Part shown: one piece after another, positions 52,285 through 63,722 of the stretch
How positions within the stretch are numbered: the first letter of the stretch is position 1
Layout: each line of letters starts with the position of its first letter
Assembly (NCBI RefSeq): GCF_004364935.1
Contig: NZ_SOBT01000009.1
Location: forward strand, 395,994-459,993
Direction of reading: 5' to 3'
DNA from: Panacagrimonas perspica
GTDB taxonomy: Bacteria; Pseudomonadota; Gammaproteobacteria; Nevskiales; Nevskiaceae
DNA: 64,000 bases
Translations under genes and position numbers: made by a program
The notes under the pieces: generated by a model
The model's database searches: none
What the model was told of the DNA's origin: nothing
Seen by the model: only the letters and a program-made list of their open reading frames with translations

Positions 52285-53442
52285 TTACTTGCGGTCCTTG
52301 ATCGGGACGAACTTCTGGTCCTCGGGGCCGACGTAGTTCGCGCTCGGGCGAATGATCTTGCCGTCGATGCGCTGCTCGATGATGTGCGCACTCCAGCCCG
52401 ACGTACGCGCGATGACGAACAGCGGCGTGAACATGTCGGTGGGCACGCCCATCATGTGGTAGCTCACCGCGCTGAACCAGTCGAGGTTCGGGAACATCTT
52501 CTTGATATCCCACATCACCGTCTCGAGACGCTCGGCGATGTCGTACATCTTCATGTTCTTCTCTTCGGCCGACAGGTCCTTGGCGACCTGCTTGATCACC
52601 TTGTTGCGCGGATCGCTGACCGTGTAGACCGGGTGGCCGAAGCCGATGACGACTTCCTTCTTCTCGACGCGGGCCTTGATGTCGGCTTCGGCTTCGTCCG
52701 GATTGTCGTAGCGCTTCTGGATCTCGAAGGCGACTTCGTTGGCGCCGCCGTGCTTGGGTCCGCGCAGCGCACCGATGCCGCCGCAGATCGCCGAGTACAT
52801 GTCGGAGCCGGTGCCGGCGACGACGCGCGACGTGAACGTCGAGGCGTTGAACTCGTGCTCCGCATACAGCACCAGCGAGGTGTGCATCGCCTTGACCCAG
52901 GACTCGCGCGGCTTCTCCTGGTGCAGCAGGTGCAGGAAGTGGCCGCCGATCGAATCGTCGTCGGTCTCGACGTCGATGATGTTGCCGTTGTAGGCGAAGT
53001 GGTACCAGTACAGCAGCATCGAACCCAGGCAGGCCATCAGCTTGTCGGCGATGTCACGCGCGCCCGGATGGTTGTGGTCGTCCTTCTCCGGCTTGACGCA
53101 ACCCAGCACCGAGACGCCGGTGCGCATCACGTCCATCGGATGCGCCGACGGCGGAAGCTGTTCGAGCGCCGTCTTCACGGCGGCGGGCAGGCCGCGCAGC
53201 GCCTTGAGCTTGGCCTTGTAGGCGGACAGCTCGGCGGTGGTCGGCAGCTTGCCGTGCACCAGCAGATGCGCGATCTCCTCGAACTCGCAGGTGGTGGCGA
53301 CGTCGAGGATGTCGTAGCCGCGGTAGTGCAGGTCGTTGCCGCTGCGGCCGACGGTGCACAGCGCGGTGTTGCCGGCGGCGGTGCCGGACAGTGCGACGGA
53401 CTTCTTCGGCTTGAAGCCGGGGGCGGGCGTTGCTTCGCTCAT
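52285..53442 (-). CDS. prpC: 2-methylcitrate synthase
   Basis: 385 residues, citrate synthase fold. Condenses propionyl-CoA with oxaloacetate. Seen: [25 protein letters not shown], catalytic histidine segments [16 protein letters not shown] and [15 protein letters not shown], and late arginine/aspartate block [20 protein letters not shown]. The last block favours methylcitrate synthase over citrate synthase. AGGAGAGAAC precedes ATG 53442. Between prpB and acnD. Confidence 0.95.
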   Translation of the reverse strand: MSEATPAPGFKPKKSVALSGTAAGNTALCTVGRSGNDLHYRGYDILDVATTCEFEEIAHLLVHGKLPTTAELSAYKAKLKALRGLPAAVKTALEQLPPSAHPMDVMRTGVSVLGCVKPEKDDHNHPGARDIADKLMACLGSMLLYWYHFAYNGNIIDVETDDDSIGGHFLHLLHQEKPRESWVKAMHTSLVLYAEHEFNASTFTSRVVAGTGSDMYSAICGGIGALRGPKHGGANEVAFEIQKRYDNPDEAEADIKARVEKKEVVIGFGHPVYTVSDPRNKVIKQVAKDLSAEEKNMKMYDIAERLETVMWDIKKMFPNLDWFSAVSYHMMGVPTDMFTPLFVIARTSGWSAHIIEQRIDGKIIRPSANYVGPEDQKFVPIKDRK

Positions 53443-53518
53443 GTTCTCTCCTGGTCCTGGAATCGTCTTGGGGTCAGTCGGTCGTAAGGGGGACTTACGG
53501 CGTGTTGGGAAGCGGTGA

Positions 53519-54403
53519 TTACTTCTTCTTCGCGGCGAAGAGCGCGTCGAGCTTGCCCTCGAACGCGTGGTAACCGATGCGGTCGTACAGCTCCACGCGC
53601 GTCTGCATCAGATCGATCACGTCCTTCTGATGACCCTTCGTGCGGATGGAAGTGTAGACGGCCTCCGCGGCCTTGTTGGCGGCGCGGAACGCGCTCAGCG
53701 GATAGAGCTGGATGGCCACACCCACGGAAGCCAGCTCGTCGCGCGTGAACAGCGGCGTCGCACCGAACTCGGTGATGTTGGCGAGCACCGGCACCTTCAC
53801 CGAATCGACGAAGCGCTTGTACGTCGGCAGGTCGTAGGCGGCCTCCGCGAAGATGGCGTCGGCGCCGGCTTCCACGCAGGCGATCGAGCGTTCGATGGCG
53901 GCGTCCACGCCCTCGGCCTGGATGGCGTCGGTGCGCGCGATCAGGAAGAACTTCTCGTCGGTGCGCGCATCGGCGGCCGCTTTCACGCGATCCACCATCT
54001 CGTCCTTGCCGACGATCTCCTTGCCCGGACGATGACCGCAGCGCTTGGCGCCGACCTGGTCCTCGATGTGGCAGGCAGCGGCGCCGGCCTTGATCAGCGA
54101 CTTGATCGTGCGCTCGATGTTGAACGCGCTCGGACCGAAGCCGGTGTCGATGTCGACCAGCAGCGGCAGGTCGCAGACATCCGAGATGCGGCGCGTGTCC
54201 GTGAGCACGTCGTCCATCGTGTTGATGCCCAGGTCCGGCAGGCCCAGCGAGCCGGCGGCGACGCCGCCGCCCGACAGGTAGATCGCGCGAAAGCCCGCCC
54301 GCTTGGCGAGCAGGGCATGGTTGGCGTTGATCGCCCCGATGACCTGCAGCGGCTTTTCCTCGGCGAGGGCGGTGCGGAAACGCGCGCCAGCGGATGCGCT
54401 CAT
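53519..54403 (-). CDS. prpB: 2-methylisocitrate lyase
   Basis: 294 residues. Cleaves 2-methylisocitrate to pyruvate and succinate. Seen: [29 protein letters not shown], the lyase signature [12 protein letters not shown], and [15 protein letters not shown] is nine bases before ATG 54403. First gene of the operon, divergent from prpR. Confidence 0.95.
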   Translation of the reverse strand: MSASAGARFRTALAEEKPLQVIGAINANHALLAKRAGFRAIYLSGGGVAAGSLGLPDLGINTMDDVLTDTRRISDVCDLPLLVDIDTGFGPSAFNIERTIKSLIKAGAAACHIEDQVGAKRCGHRPGKEIVGKDEMVDRVKAAADARTDEKFFLIARTDAIQAEGVDAAIERSIACVEAGADAIFAEAAYDLPTYKRFVDSVKVPVLANITEFGATPLFTRDELASVGVAIQLYPLSAFRAANKAAEAVYTSIRTKGHQKDVIDLMQTRVELYDRIGYHAFEGKLDALFAAKKK

Positions 54404-54467
54404 CTGGATTCTCCTGTGTGGGGCCGACAGGCCCGCGAGTGAAAAAATGAAACTGTCGCGGCCTATT

Positions 54468-54484
54468 GCTCAAGCAACGTGCCA
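54468..54484 (-). promoter_or_regulatory. candidate sigma-54 promoter of prpBC-acnD
   Basis: Minus strand TGGCACG-TTGC-TTGAGC matches TGGCACG-N4-TTGC except that the -12 GC reads GA. Start would be near 54457, leaving a leader of about 54 bases before prpB. PrpR is a sigma-54 activator, which supports the call. Confidence 0.6.
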
Positions 54485-54651
54485 AGGGCGGGGATCATAA
54501 CCGCCGGTCCTTCGCGCGGAACTTGGGGCACCTCCGCTACGCCGCTGTTACGGCGGCGTTTGCGGACCCATTCCTGGCTACGACGGGCGGACGTCGGCAC
54601 CGGATCGCGAGAGCAACGGCGTTTCTCTATGTTCCATAGTGTCCCGCTCAT

Positions 54652-54666
54652 GTTTCATAATGGTTC

Positions 54667-54673
<7 letters not shown>
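54652..54673. promoter_or_regulatory. inverted repeat at prpR start, candidate PrpR site
   Basis: GTTTCAT (54652-54658) and its exact inverse ATGAAAC (54667-54673) with eight bases between; the right arm covers the prpR ATG. Related half-sites GTTCCAT (54631-54637) and GTTCAT (54663-54668) lie alongside, the first 21 bases (two helical turns) from GTTTCAT. Autoregulation and activation of prpB from here are inference. Confidence 0.5.
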
Positions 54674-56313
<1,640 letters not shown>

Positions 56314-56328
56314 TGGGCGTCGGACACC

Positions 56329-59280
56329 TCACTCTGCGCGGCGTTCGACGAATGCACACACCGCCGTGAAAGCGTGGCGAACTTCATCCGCGGCGGCGGC
56401 GGCACCGCCGGCCTGGTCCTGCTCCGCCATGCGTTCGACCCGCGATGCCGCGGAGGCCAGCGCCGTCGCTGCCACCGTCCGCGACGATCCGACCAGACGG
56501 TGAGCCAGGGCCCGTACCGCGACCGGATCCCATTTGCCGGCGAGCTGTTCCTCTAGCAGCGCCACGATGGGAACGTTGATGCGCACAAATTCGCGCATCA
56601 GATGCTCGCCGAATTGGAGGTCACCACCGACGAGGTCCATCAGCATCTCGAGGTCGATTGGATCCGTCGTTGCTGTGCTGTTGGCGGTGCCCTCGATGCT
56701 CTCCGCCGTGGGCTCGGCCGCGCCACGGGTCGGCGCGAAACGCTCGAGCGCCTCGCGCAACTGCTGCAGGCCGGACGGCTTGATGAGAAATCCGTCCATG
56801 CCTGCCTGGAAACAGCGTTCTCGTTCGCCCGAGAGAGCGGCAGCCGTCAGCGCGACGATCGGCAACCGGCGACGATGCTCATCGCCGGCTTCGGACTGAC
56901 GTATTGAGAGGGTCAGTTGCATGCCGTCCATCTGCGGCATGTGCAGATCAGCGAGCAACGCGGCGAACGGACGCTCCCCGATGCGCGTGAGCGCCTCGGC
57001 GCCATTGCCGGTAATAACCGAACGGTAACCGAGCTGGGCGAGCTGCCTCTGGATCACCTGCTGATTCACCGGGTGATCTTCGGCGACCAGGATCCAGGGA
57101 CCCGCGGCCGCCATCACCGGCGAACCCGCACTCCGACTCTGGGCGGGTGTATCGAGTCCCGCGGCTACGCGCAGACGCCGTACAAGGTCCCGTTGACGCA
57201 AGGGCCGCGTAAGGCTGTCGAGCAGACGATCATCGCGCCGGATCTCGATCCTCGCGTGTGCCTCGGCACGCTCGCGCGTCTCGGCCAGCACCAGCTCATT
57301 GTCCGAAGGGCCGAGACTGGCGCCGGAGTCGACCAGACAGCTCGCCAGCTCGCCGGCTTCGGTAGCGTCGGGAAGTTTGAGCGTGACATGCACCCCAGAC
57401 AGGGCCATCGCGTCGAATGCCGACGTGTTGGTGGTGGGCGCGGCTGGCAGTTCGATTTCGAACCAGAAGTCGCTTCCCACTCCAAGCGCACTGGCGAAAT
57501 CGATCATGCCTCCCATCCGCGTGAGCAGCCCGCGCACGATCGACAGGCCCAGTCCGCTTCCACCGAAGTGCCGAGTCGTGGCCGAATCAGCCTGGGTGAA
57601 GGGCCTGAACAGCTGCTGGCGCGCCCCCGGTGCCATGCCGATGCCCGTGTCGACGACGTGGAAGAGGACGCGCTCTGCATCCATTGAAGCGCTGGGTGCG
57701 CGCTTGACGCGGATCCGCACCCATCCCGTCTGGGTAAACTTGATTGCATTGCTGCACAGGTTGAAAAGGATCTGCCTCAAGCGCAACGGATCCCCGAAAA
57801 CCTGCTGCGGCAACCCGGGTTCGACGAAGACGGTCAGCCGCAGCCCCTTGGATCGCGCCGACGGCGCCAGCGTCTCCACGGCGTCCTCGACTGCTTCGCG
57901 CAAGGCGAAAGGAATCCGCTCGATGGGAATCTTGCCCGCTTCGATACGCGAGAAATCGAGGATGTCGTCGATCACCCGCAGCAGGGTTCTGCCCGAATCG
58001 CGCGCAATCCTCACCGTATCGCGCTGGCTCGCGTCCAGGTCATCGCACTCGAGAAGTTCGAGCAGTCCGAGAATGCCATTCATCGGTGTTCGGATCTCGT
58101 GACTCATCGTGGCGAGAAAGCGCGATTTCTCCTCGCTTGCAGCCTCGGCTTCATCCAGGGCCTCCAGCCGGTGCGACAGGGCGAGCGTCGCATTTCTCAG
58201 CACGCCGATCTCGTCCAGGCGGCGCGTCTCGCGATGGCGCCCCAGCTGCGCCCGCGAAGCCTCGAATCTGCGTTCCGCCAGCATCGGCAGGGCCCGCGTC
58301 ACATCACCGAGACGGCGCAGCGCTGGCGTCAACAGCAGGTACACGGCGCCAGCGGAGATGAGCAGCGTGAAAGCGTTGAGCTCCAGGTTTCGGAACGTCT
58401 GGTTTCGAATCGCCCGGAGATCTGCGGTCTCGTCGACGATGAACAGCAGTTGCGCGGAAGGATCGGAAGCCCTCGGCAGCGGCGCGAGCGCCAGTTGCAA
58501 ATGGCGGCTGCCGACGGTTGCAGCGAAAAGCACACCGGATCGCGGTGGCAACGGTCCGTCCAACGCCTTGACCAGCGGCATGAGCGTTGGCGCGCTGGTC
58601 ACCGCAAGCAGCTTGTTCCCCCACAGTCGGGACTTCGCTTGCCCGGCAGCTTCACGGCGTAGAACCGCTACATCGGCGCCATCCAGCCGTTGGAACGCGA
58701 GCAGGGTTTCGGCCAGCGGCTGGCCCAGTGCGACCACTTGCTTGTGGCCTCCCGCGTCGAGAACAGGAACAAAGGCGTAGAACGCACATTCGTCCAGGCA
58801 GGTCACCAGATCAGCGGGGCGGTTCTCTGCCAAAACGCGACGCACTGCTGCCTGGTAGGCCGGAATATTGTGCGGACGCGGCGATCCGGGCGTATCCCAC
58901 GCGATGACGCTGACGCCCCGGCTGTCGAAAAATTCGAGCGCCACGAAGCTACCGAAATTTTCAGTTGCCGCCAGGAATTCCTGGCGATCCGCTTCATCGG
59001 TGCGTGCGAGGACGTCAGCCAGTTGAAGGGCGATCTGCCCAAGGCCGTCGCCAGCGTGTCCCAGCAGCGCGTCGAACTCGCGCGGCCGGGTCGCCATCTT
59101 TTCGCTCAATCTCGCTTCGTGCTGCAAGGTGAGCTGGTGGTTGTTCCACAGCGCCAGGACGAGGTGGGCGATACCCAGCACGGCCACCATCACGAGGATG
59201 GCCCGCCACTGAAGACCAAGCCTCGCGCGTACGGTGCCCCCCGGCCAGTCCTGGGTACTGCGACGGCTGGTCGCGGTCAG
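56329..59280 (-). CDS. hybrid sensor histidine kinase with receiver and Hpt domains
   Basis: About 983 residues. Order: membrane helix (ILVMVAVLGIAHLVLAL), periplasmic sensor of roughly 260 residues, second helix (LLISAGAVYLLLTP), HisKA with SHEIRTPMNG, ATPase domain (LFNLCSNAIKFT, DTGIGMAPG, GGSGLGLSI), a degenerate receiver-like segment, receiver (ILVAEDHPVNQQ; phospho-aspartate in LLADLHMPQMDG; LIKPSG) and Hpt (RALAHRLVGSSRTV). The start is uncertain: a CTG at 59280 overlaps the porin stop, a TTG at 59421 lies inside the porin gene, and GTG 59193 would cut the first helix. Cotranscribed with porin and binding protein; probable partners are the divergent REC-EAL proteins. Confidence 0.85.
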   Translation of the reverse strand: MTATSRRSTQDWPGGTVRARLGLQWRAILVMVAVLGIAHLVLALWNNHQLTLQHEARLSEKMATRPREFDALLGHAGDGLGQIALQLADVLARTDEADRQEFLAATENFGSFVALEFFDSRGVSVIAWDTPGSPRPHNIPAYQAAVRRVLAENRPADLVTCLDECAFYAFVPVLDAGGHKQVVALGQPLAETLLAFQRLDGADVAVLRREAAGQAKSRLWGNKLLAVTSAPTLMPLVKALDGPLPPRSGVLFAATVGSRHLQLALAPLPRASDPSAQLLFIVDETADLRAIRNQTFRNLELNAFTLLISAGAVYLLLTPALRRLGDVTRALPMLAERRFEASRAQLGRHRETRRLDEIGVLRNATLALSHRLEALDEAEAASEEKSRFLATMSHEIRTPMNGILGLLELLECDDLDASQRDTVRIARDSGRTLLRVIDDILDFSRIEAGKIPIERIPFALREAVEDAVETLAPSARSKGLRLTVFVEPGLPQQVFGDPLRLRQILFNLCSNAIKFTQTGWVRIRVKRAPSASMDAERVLFHVVDTGIGMAPGARQQLFRPFTQADSATTRHFGGSGLGLSIVRGLLTRMGGMIDFASALGVGSDFWFEIELPAAPTTNTSAFDAMALSGVHVTLKLPDATEAGELASCLVDSGASLGPSDNELVLAETRERAEAHARIEIRRDDRLLDSLTRPLRQRDLVRRLRVAAGLDTPAQSRSAGSPVMAAAGPWILVAEDHPVNQQVIQRQLAQLGYRSVITGNGAEALTRIGERPFAALLADLHMPQMDGMQLTLSIRQSEAGDEHRRRLPIVALTAAALSGERERCFQAGMDGFLIKPSGLQQLREALERFAPTRGAAEPTAESIEGTANSTATTDPIDLEMLMDLVGGDLQFGEHLMREFVRINVPIVALLEEQLAGKWDPVAVRALAHRLVGSSRTVAATALASAASRVERMAEQDQAGGAAAAADEVRHAFTAVCAFVERRAE

Positions 59281-60446
59281 AACCGGTACCCCGCCATGAC
59301 GGTGAACAGGAACCAGTGTGGGTCGTCGGCCCCGTCCGGGTTGTCGAGCGCCGGGGCGGTGGACGTACCGTAGATGCTGTGCAGCTCGCCCCAGACGCCC
59401 CAATGCGAGTCGGGATGCCAACCGACTCCCAGCGTGAGATCCCGGGCGAATCGGCTGTAGCGATCCACGCCCAGCTCGGCAGCAGCGCGGTTTCCGTTGC
59501 GGTCGTCTGCATCGACGAAGTTCACGTCATACCGCGCGAACATCGACCAATGCTCGGCGGGTCGGTAATCGAACTGGATGTAGCCTCCGTCGGAAGCGCT
59601 TGCGCTGGGAACCGTGTCCAAATGCGTCCGCGAACGCGTATAGATGTATTCGCCGGTAAGGCTGTAGCGTTCGGCGTTGTAGCGTGCGGAGGCCACATAG
59701 ACGTTGACGTTCACCTCCGCATCGATCGGGAAGGTGGGGCTCGGGTCGACCGTGACTTTCGCGTGTGCGTGGCTGAGACTCAGGCGCACGCGGTCTCCGT
59801 TCCAGGAGTCTGTCAGCTGCGAGAACACCAGCCCCTCGAGGCGGATCTCTTCCGGACCCGCACCGTCCCCCAAAAGAAGTTCTCGCTCATTGCGGGTGAA
59901 GTCGCGGTCGAGCGCCGTGCTCAAGGTCATGGACCAGTCGTGCAGGCCGAATGCGCGACCGGCATACAGTTGGGCTCCGTCGGACGAGAAGAAGATCCCG
60001 CGCAACCCGGCCCCATCGAAATAGATCGACTGTGGCAGGAGGATGGACGGGCGCGCGAAGATCACGTCGCGCGTGTCGTTGAAGAGTCCAAGCGGGTTCT
60101 TCACGCGGCCCAACCGGACCCCTGCAGTGCTTTCCGCCCGCTGGATGACGTTCCAGTCCAGAAGGGCGTAGTCGAGTCGAGGTTTTCCGGAGTCGGTTCT
60201 ACCCGCATCGCGGATCAGACCCTGTGCCGACGCGAGCAGCCCATGCCCGAGGTTGATGCTCCCGTTGATCGCAGCCTCGTAGTAGTCGTGGCTGCCGTTG
60301 GTGCTGTCGCCGAAGAAATTGTTTCCTTCACTCAGCAAATAGCCCTGTGCCGCAAAGCCGTGCACCTGATAATCGAGAGCGAATGCTGGGCCTGCCACGA
60401 CCAGCCCCAGTGCGGCGATCAGCCGAAAGCGGCGGAACGCGATCAT
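59277..60446 (-). CDS. outer-membrane beta-barrel porin-like protein
   Basis: 389 residues. Signal peptide MIAFRRFRLIAALGLVVAGPAFA, then alternating beta-strand pattern (LDYQVHGFAAQGYLLSEGNNFFGDS; GVRLGRVKNPLGLFNDTRDVI; YNAERYSLTGEYIYTRSRTHL) and terminal phenylalanine in MAGYRF, as in outer-membrane barrels. Start overlaps the binding-protein stop (ATGA), its own stop overlaps the kinase frame. It may admit the ligand sensed by the kinase. Confidence 0.8.
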   Translation of the reverse strand: MIAFRRFRLIAALGLVVAGPAFALDYQVHGFAAQGYLLSEGNNFFGDSTNGSHDYYEAAINGSINLGHGLLASAQGLIRDAGRTDSGKPRLDYALLDWNVIQRAESTAGVRLGRVKNPLGLFNDTRDVIFARPSILLPQSIYFDGAGLRGIFFSSDGAQLYAGRAFGLHDWSMTLSTALDRDFTRNERELLLGDGAGPEEIRLEGLVFSQLTDSWNGDRVRLSLSHAHAKVTVDPSPTFPIDAEVNVNVYVASARYNAERYSLTGEYIYTRSRTHLDTVPSASASDGGYIQFDYRPAEHWSMFARYDVNFVDADDRNGNRAAAELGVDRYSRFARDLTLGVGWHPDSHWGVWGELHSIYGTSTAPALDNPDGADDPHWFLFTVMAGYRF

Positions 60447-60910
60447 CGTGCTTCTCCAGAAACAGGGGGGTTTTGCACCACTGCGGGTTGGACTACGCCG
60501 GGAATCGACGCAGTCGAGACATATCCGATAGCGCCGCGAGTGGCCGCAAGCCGGACGCGCATTTCGCGCTCGTTGGACACGACTTCTGGCGCCAGCCCCG
60601 TACCGGTGTAGACCAATCGGTCCCAGGCCGCGCGCAACACGTAAGGAAACGTGCCGAGTTGCTCGCGGCAGAACTGCGCGTGCACCGGCTCACTGTCCGG
60701 GAGGACGAAAACGCGGATCGGAGATCCATCTGGCCACTGACGGAGCCGCGCACTGAAGATCGCACGGATCGAAGTGCGGTCAAGCGCAACATCGGCATGC
60801 TCCGGGCTGGTGACGATGTCCACCGAACCCCCTGCGGCAACCACGTTCGCGAACGCCACGATCGTGAAAGCGAGCCCGATCCTGCGCGGTAGCGTGAATC
60901 GTCTCGACAT
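60443..60910 (-). CDS. short PstS-like periplasmic binding protein
   Basis: 155 residues. Signal peptide to about residue 26 (FTIVAFANVVAAG), then IVTSPEHADVALDRTSIRAIFSARLRQWPDGSPIRVFVLPDSEPVHAQFCREQLGTFP, resembling one lobe of PstS-type phosphate-binding proteins, and RGAIGYVS at the end. Half the size of PstS, so probably one lobe only. No ABC transporter genes follow; the operon goes on with porin and kinase, suggesting a sensing role. Confidence 0.75.
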   Translation of the reverse strand: MSRRFTLPRRIGLAFTIVAFANVVAAGGSVDIVTSPEHADVALDRTSIRAIFSARLRQWPDGSPIRVFVLPDSEPVHAQFCREQLGTFPYVLRAAWDRLVYTGTGLAPEVVSNEREMRVRLAATRGAIGYVSTASIPGVVQPAVVQNPPVSGEAR

Positions 60911-61225
60911 CGATCAGCCCCGAACGGCGGAAAGCCGCCGGACACGACGCCCTTTGCAAGTCCCTTCCATCTTTCTGCAGCGCGACAGCACGATGTTTTG
61001 CTCGGGTAAATCTTGGCGGAGGCCAGCGGACGAATCGTCCGAGCAAGTTCGATACCGCTCGCGGCAATTTCGGTCTTTTGCCCGTTCCGCGATTGATCTG
61101 GATCAATCCCGCTACCGGTCGTCGTCTCCGGGACGACCGTTCAGGTCCCTCGTCGTCAAGCTCCGGCGGTCGATGCCGATGCCGGGTCGGCGCGACGTCA
61201 TTTCCGCGCTCCACGGAGGTCGAGC
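60911..61225. other. divergent regulatory region of the signalling island
   Basis: 315 bases between the binding-protein/porin/kinase operon and the REC-EAL genes. Contains the FNR/Anr box at 61093-61106. No gene seen. Confidence 0.6.
61093..61106. promoter_or_regulatory. FNR/Anr/Dnr-type box
   Basis: TTGAT-CTGG-ATCAA, a perfect match to the TTGAT-N4-ATCAA consensus of CRP/FNR-family oxygen or NO regulators. It lies 120 bases before the first REC-EAL gene and 183 bases before the binding-protein gene. The first is nearer, but either could be regulated. Confidence 0.75.
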
Positions 61226-62491
61226 ATGCCTGCCCGTCGTGTCCTGCTGATCGAAGACGATGAAGTCGTCCGTCAACAACTTGTCAAACATCTGCACGGA
61301 CTCGACCGGCGGCTCGTCGACGAAGCGGCCGATGTGGGCACTGCGCGACGGGCCCTGGAAGGGCCTGTGCGCTACGACCTGATCGTTGCGGATCTGATGC
61401 TTCCGGGCGGAGACACCGCGGAACTCCTGCGCACTGCGGCCTCGCACCAAGCCTGCGCCGGATTGATCCTCGTGAGCGGTCTTGGCGAAGGCCTGCTGCG
61501 ATCGGTGGCCGTGCTGTGCCGCGAGCGCGGACAGCATGTGCTCGGTGCGTTGATCAAGCCGGTCCGTCCGGATGTACTCCGCCAACTGGTCGGCGAATCA
61601 TCCAGATCGACGCGCATCCCTCCCAAATTCAGCCGGGGCGCCACAATCGCAGATGTCGAACGCGCGTTGCAGGCACGCGGTATCGACGTGCTGGTTCAGC
61701 CGAAAATCTCAGCCGCAGACCGAAAACTTCAAGGTGTCGAAGTCCTGGCGGACTGGAATGACCCGTCGCTGGGCCCGGTCGCGGCTCCCCGGCTCGCGGC
61801 GGTCGCCGCGGATGGCGGGATCGCCGGGGCACTGACGCAGTACATCATCGGCCTAGCGCTTCGAACATGCGCCGACTGGCGAGCGCAAGGCCGTGAAATT
61901 CCAGTATCGGTGAACATCGGCAACGGCGTTCTGGAGGACCGGAAATTTCCCGATTTCGTCGAGCGCACGCTGCGGTCCCTGCTGGTGCCGGCCGAAATGC
62001 TCACTCTGGAGATCGGAGAGCACCCGCATTTGGATGACACCGACACGCTCGAAGTGCTGACGCGTCTGCGCATGCGCGGCGTTGGGATCGCCTTGGACAA
62101 TTTCGGCAGGGGACAGACCTCTGCACTGCGGGTGCAGCGCCTCCCGGTGAGCGAACTCAAGATCGACCGCGCCATCGTCCGCGGGCTTCCTCATGGGGCG
62201 ATCGGATATGCCGTGGTCGAGTACGCGGTGAGGCTGGCGCGCGAACTCGGCATGACCACCACGGCGGTCGGTGTAGAAAACGAAGAGCAGGCAACAGTCC
62301 TGACTTCTGCCGGTTGCACCGACCTCCAGGGACATTGGGTCGGAACGCCGATGCGACCCGAACAGCTGCTCGCCTGGACGAAGGCTCGGCCGCCTCTCGG
62401 CGAACCGGCATCGACCCATGACGCAGGTCAATGCCAATTGCCTGCCGCGGCACCAGACTCATGCCCCCGTCAGGAAACCGCACTCGCTTGA
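61226..62491 (+). CDS. REC-EAL response regulator with degenerate EAL domain
   Basis: 421 residues. Receiver domain 1-125: LLIEDDEVVRQ, phospho-aspartate in VADLMLPGGD, lysine in ALIKPVRP. EAL-type domain 140-395: GVEVLADWND (EVL), SVNIGNG, LEIGEHPHLDD, then LDNFGRGQTS where active enzymes have DDFGTGYS, KIDRAIV, and AVGVEN where active enzymes have AEGVE. Loss of the second aspartate and the metal glutamate predicts no c-di-GMP hydrolysis, only binding or protein contact. Divergent from the kinase operon and tandem with an intact paralogue. Confidence 0.85.
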   Translation: MPARRVLLIEDDEVVRQQLVKHLHGLDRRLVDEAADVGTARRALEGPVRYDLIVADLMLPGGDTAELLRTAASHQACAGLILVSGLGEGLLRSVAVLCRERGQHVLGALIKPVRPDVLRQLVGESSRSTRIPPKFSRGATIADVERALQARGIDVLVQPKISAADRKLQGVEVLADWNDPSLGPVAAPRLAAVAADGGIAGALTQYIIGLALRTCADWRAQGREIPVSVNIGNGVLEDRKFPDFVERTLRSLLVPAEMLTLEIGEHPHLDDTDTLEVLTRLRMRGVGIALDNFGRGQTSALRVQRLPVSELKIDRAIVRGLPHGAIGYAVVEYAVRLARELGMTTTAVGVENEEQATVLTSAGCTDLQGHWVGTPMRPEQLLAWTKARPPLGEPASTHDAGQCQLPAAAPDSCPRQETALA

Positions 62492-62531
62492 TGATCGCAA
62501 ATCATCGGAGATCTGGAGCAGGAGCTATGGG

Positions 62532-63722
62532 ATGAGCATTTCCGCGATGGTGGTCGACGACGATGAATTCGTGCGGGGTACGCTCTCGAGGCAGATGAGC
62601 GGGCTCGGAGTGACACGGATCGCCGCCGCCGGCGACGGTGACGAAGCCTCCAGGATCCTGCACGACCAGGGGCCGTTCGACGTCATCCTCCTCGACCTGA
62701 TGATGCCCGGCACGGACGGGATCGAGTTCCTGCGTCGCTTGGCGAAATCTCACGACAGGGCCGACCTGATCCTGACGAGCAGTCTTGATCGCAAGGTACT
62801 GGAAACCGCGGAATCGCTCGCTCGCGCGCATTCGCTGCACGTGCTCGGCGCGCTGTCCAAGCCCATCCGGAGCAGCGCGCTGGGAGAGTTGCTGGCAAAG
62901 CGCAGCGGGCGCCTCGGCAATCGGCACGCGGCGCTGCCGATTACGGTCGAGCGCCTCAAGGCCGCGCTAAAGGCCGGGCACGTCGTGCCTTACTTCCAAC
63001 CCAAGGTTTGCTCCCGGACAGGCGCCGTGCGTTCGGTCGAAGCATTGGCCCGCTGGGAAGATCCGGTCGAAGGCCTGATCTCGCCGGCACGCTTCCTGCC
63101 CCTTGCGGATCGCCACGGACTGATCGATGAGCTCACTGTGCAAATCAGCACGCAAGCCTTCGAGACGGTTGGCGCTTGGCGCGAACAAGGCCTGCAGACG
63201 GACCTGGAAATCAACCTGTCGGCGCTGTCGCTGGAAGGCGTGGAATTGCCCGACCGCATGATTGCACTGGCCGGTCGTCATGGCGTGGATCCGGATCGGG
63301 TGATTTTCGAGATCACCGAATCCGCACTGATCGGCAATCTCAGCCAGTCGTTGGACACCCTCACGCGACTGCGCCTCAAGGGCTTTCATCTGGCGGTCGA
63401 CGATTTCGGCACCGGCTATTCCACGCTGACCCAGCTCAAGATGCTGCCCTTGTCGGAACTCAAGATCGATCAGAGCTTCGTATCGCACGCTGCGGGCGAT
63501 TCGGAGGTGCGGGCCATCGTCGAATCCTGCATCGCCTTGGCCGGACAGTTCGGCCTCATCACCGTCGCAGAAGGCGTCGAGGACGATGCCACTGCCGGCC
63601 TGATGAAAGAGCTCGGTGCGACTTTGTTGCAAGGCTTTCGATTCACTTGTGCGTTGCCGGCCACGCTGTTGCAGAACTGGTGGAAGGAGCGGCTCGTCGG
63701 CAGCAGGAGAACACCCGCCTGA
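62532..63722 (+). CDS. REC-EAL response regulator, probable c-di-GMP phosphodiesterase
   Basis: 396 residues. Receiver with MVVDDDEFVRG, phospho-aspartate in LLDLMMPGTDG and ALSKPIRS. EAL domain complete: SVEALARWED, EINLSALS, FEITESALIG, VDDFGTGYSTLTQL, KIDQSFV, VAEGVEDD and LQGFRFTCALP. AGGAG eight bases before ATG 62532. Likely lowers c-di-GMP upon phosphorylation by the hybrid kinase. Confidence 0.9.
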   Translation: MSISAMVVDDDEFVRGTLSRQMSGLGVTRIAAAGDGDEASRILHDQGPFDVILLDLMMPGTDGIEFLRRLAKSHDRADLILTSSLDRKVLETAESLARAHSLHVLGALSKPIRSSALGELLAKRSGRLGNRHAALPITVERLKAALKAGHVVPYFQPKVCSRTGAVRSVEALARWEDPVEGLISPARFLPLADRHGLIDELTVQISTQAFETVGAWREQGLQTDLEINLSALSLEGVELPDRMIALAGRHGVDPDRVIFEITESALIGNLSQSLDTLTRLRLKGFHLAVDDFGTGYSTLTQLKMLPLSELKIDQSFVSHAAGDSEVRAIVESCIALAGQFGLITVAEGVEDDATAGLMKELGATLLQGFRFTCALPATLLQNWWKERLVGSRRTPA

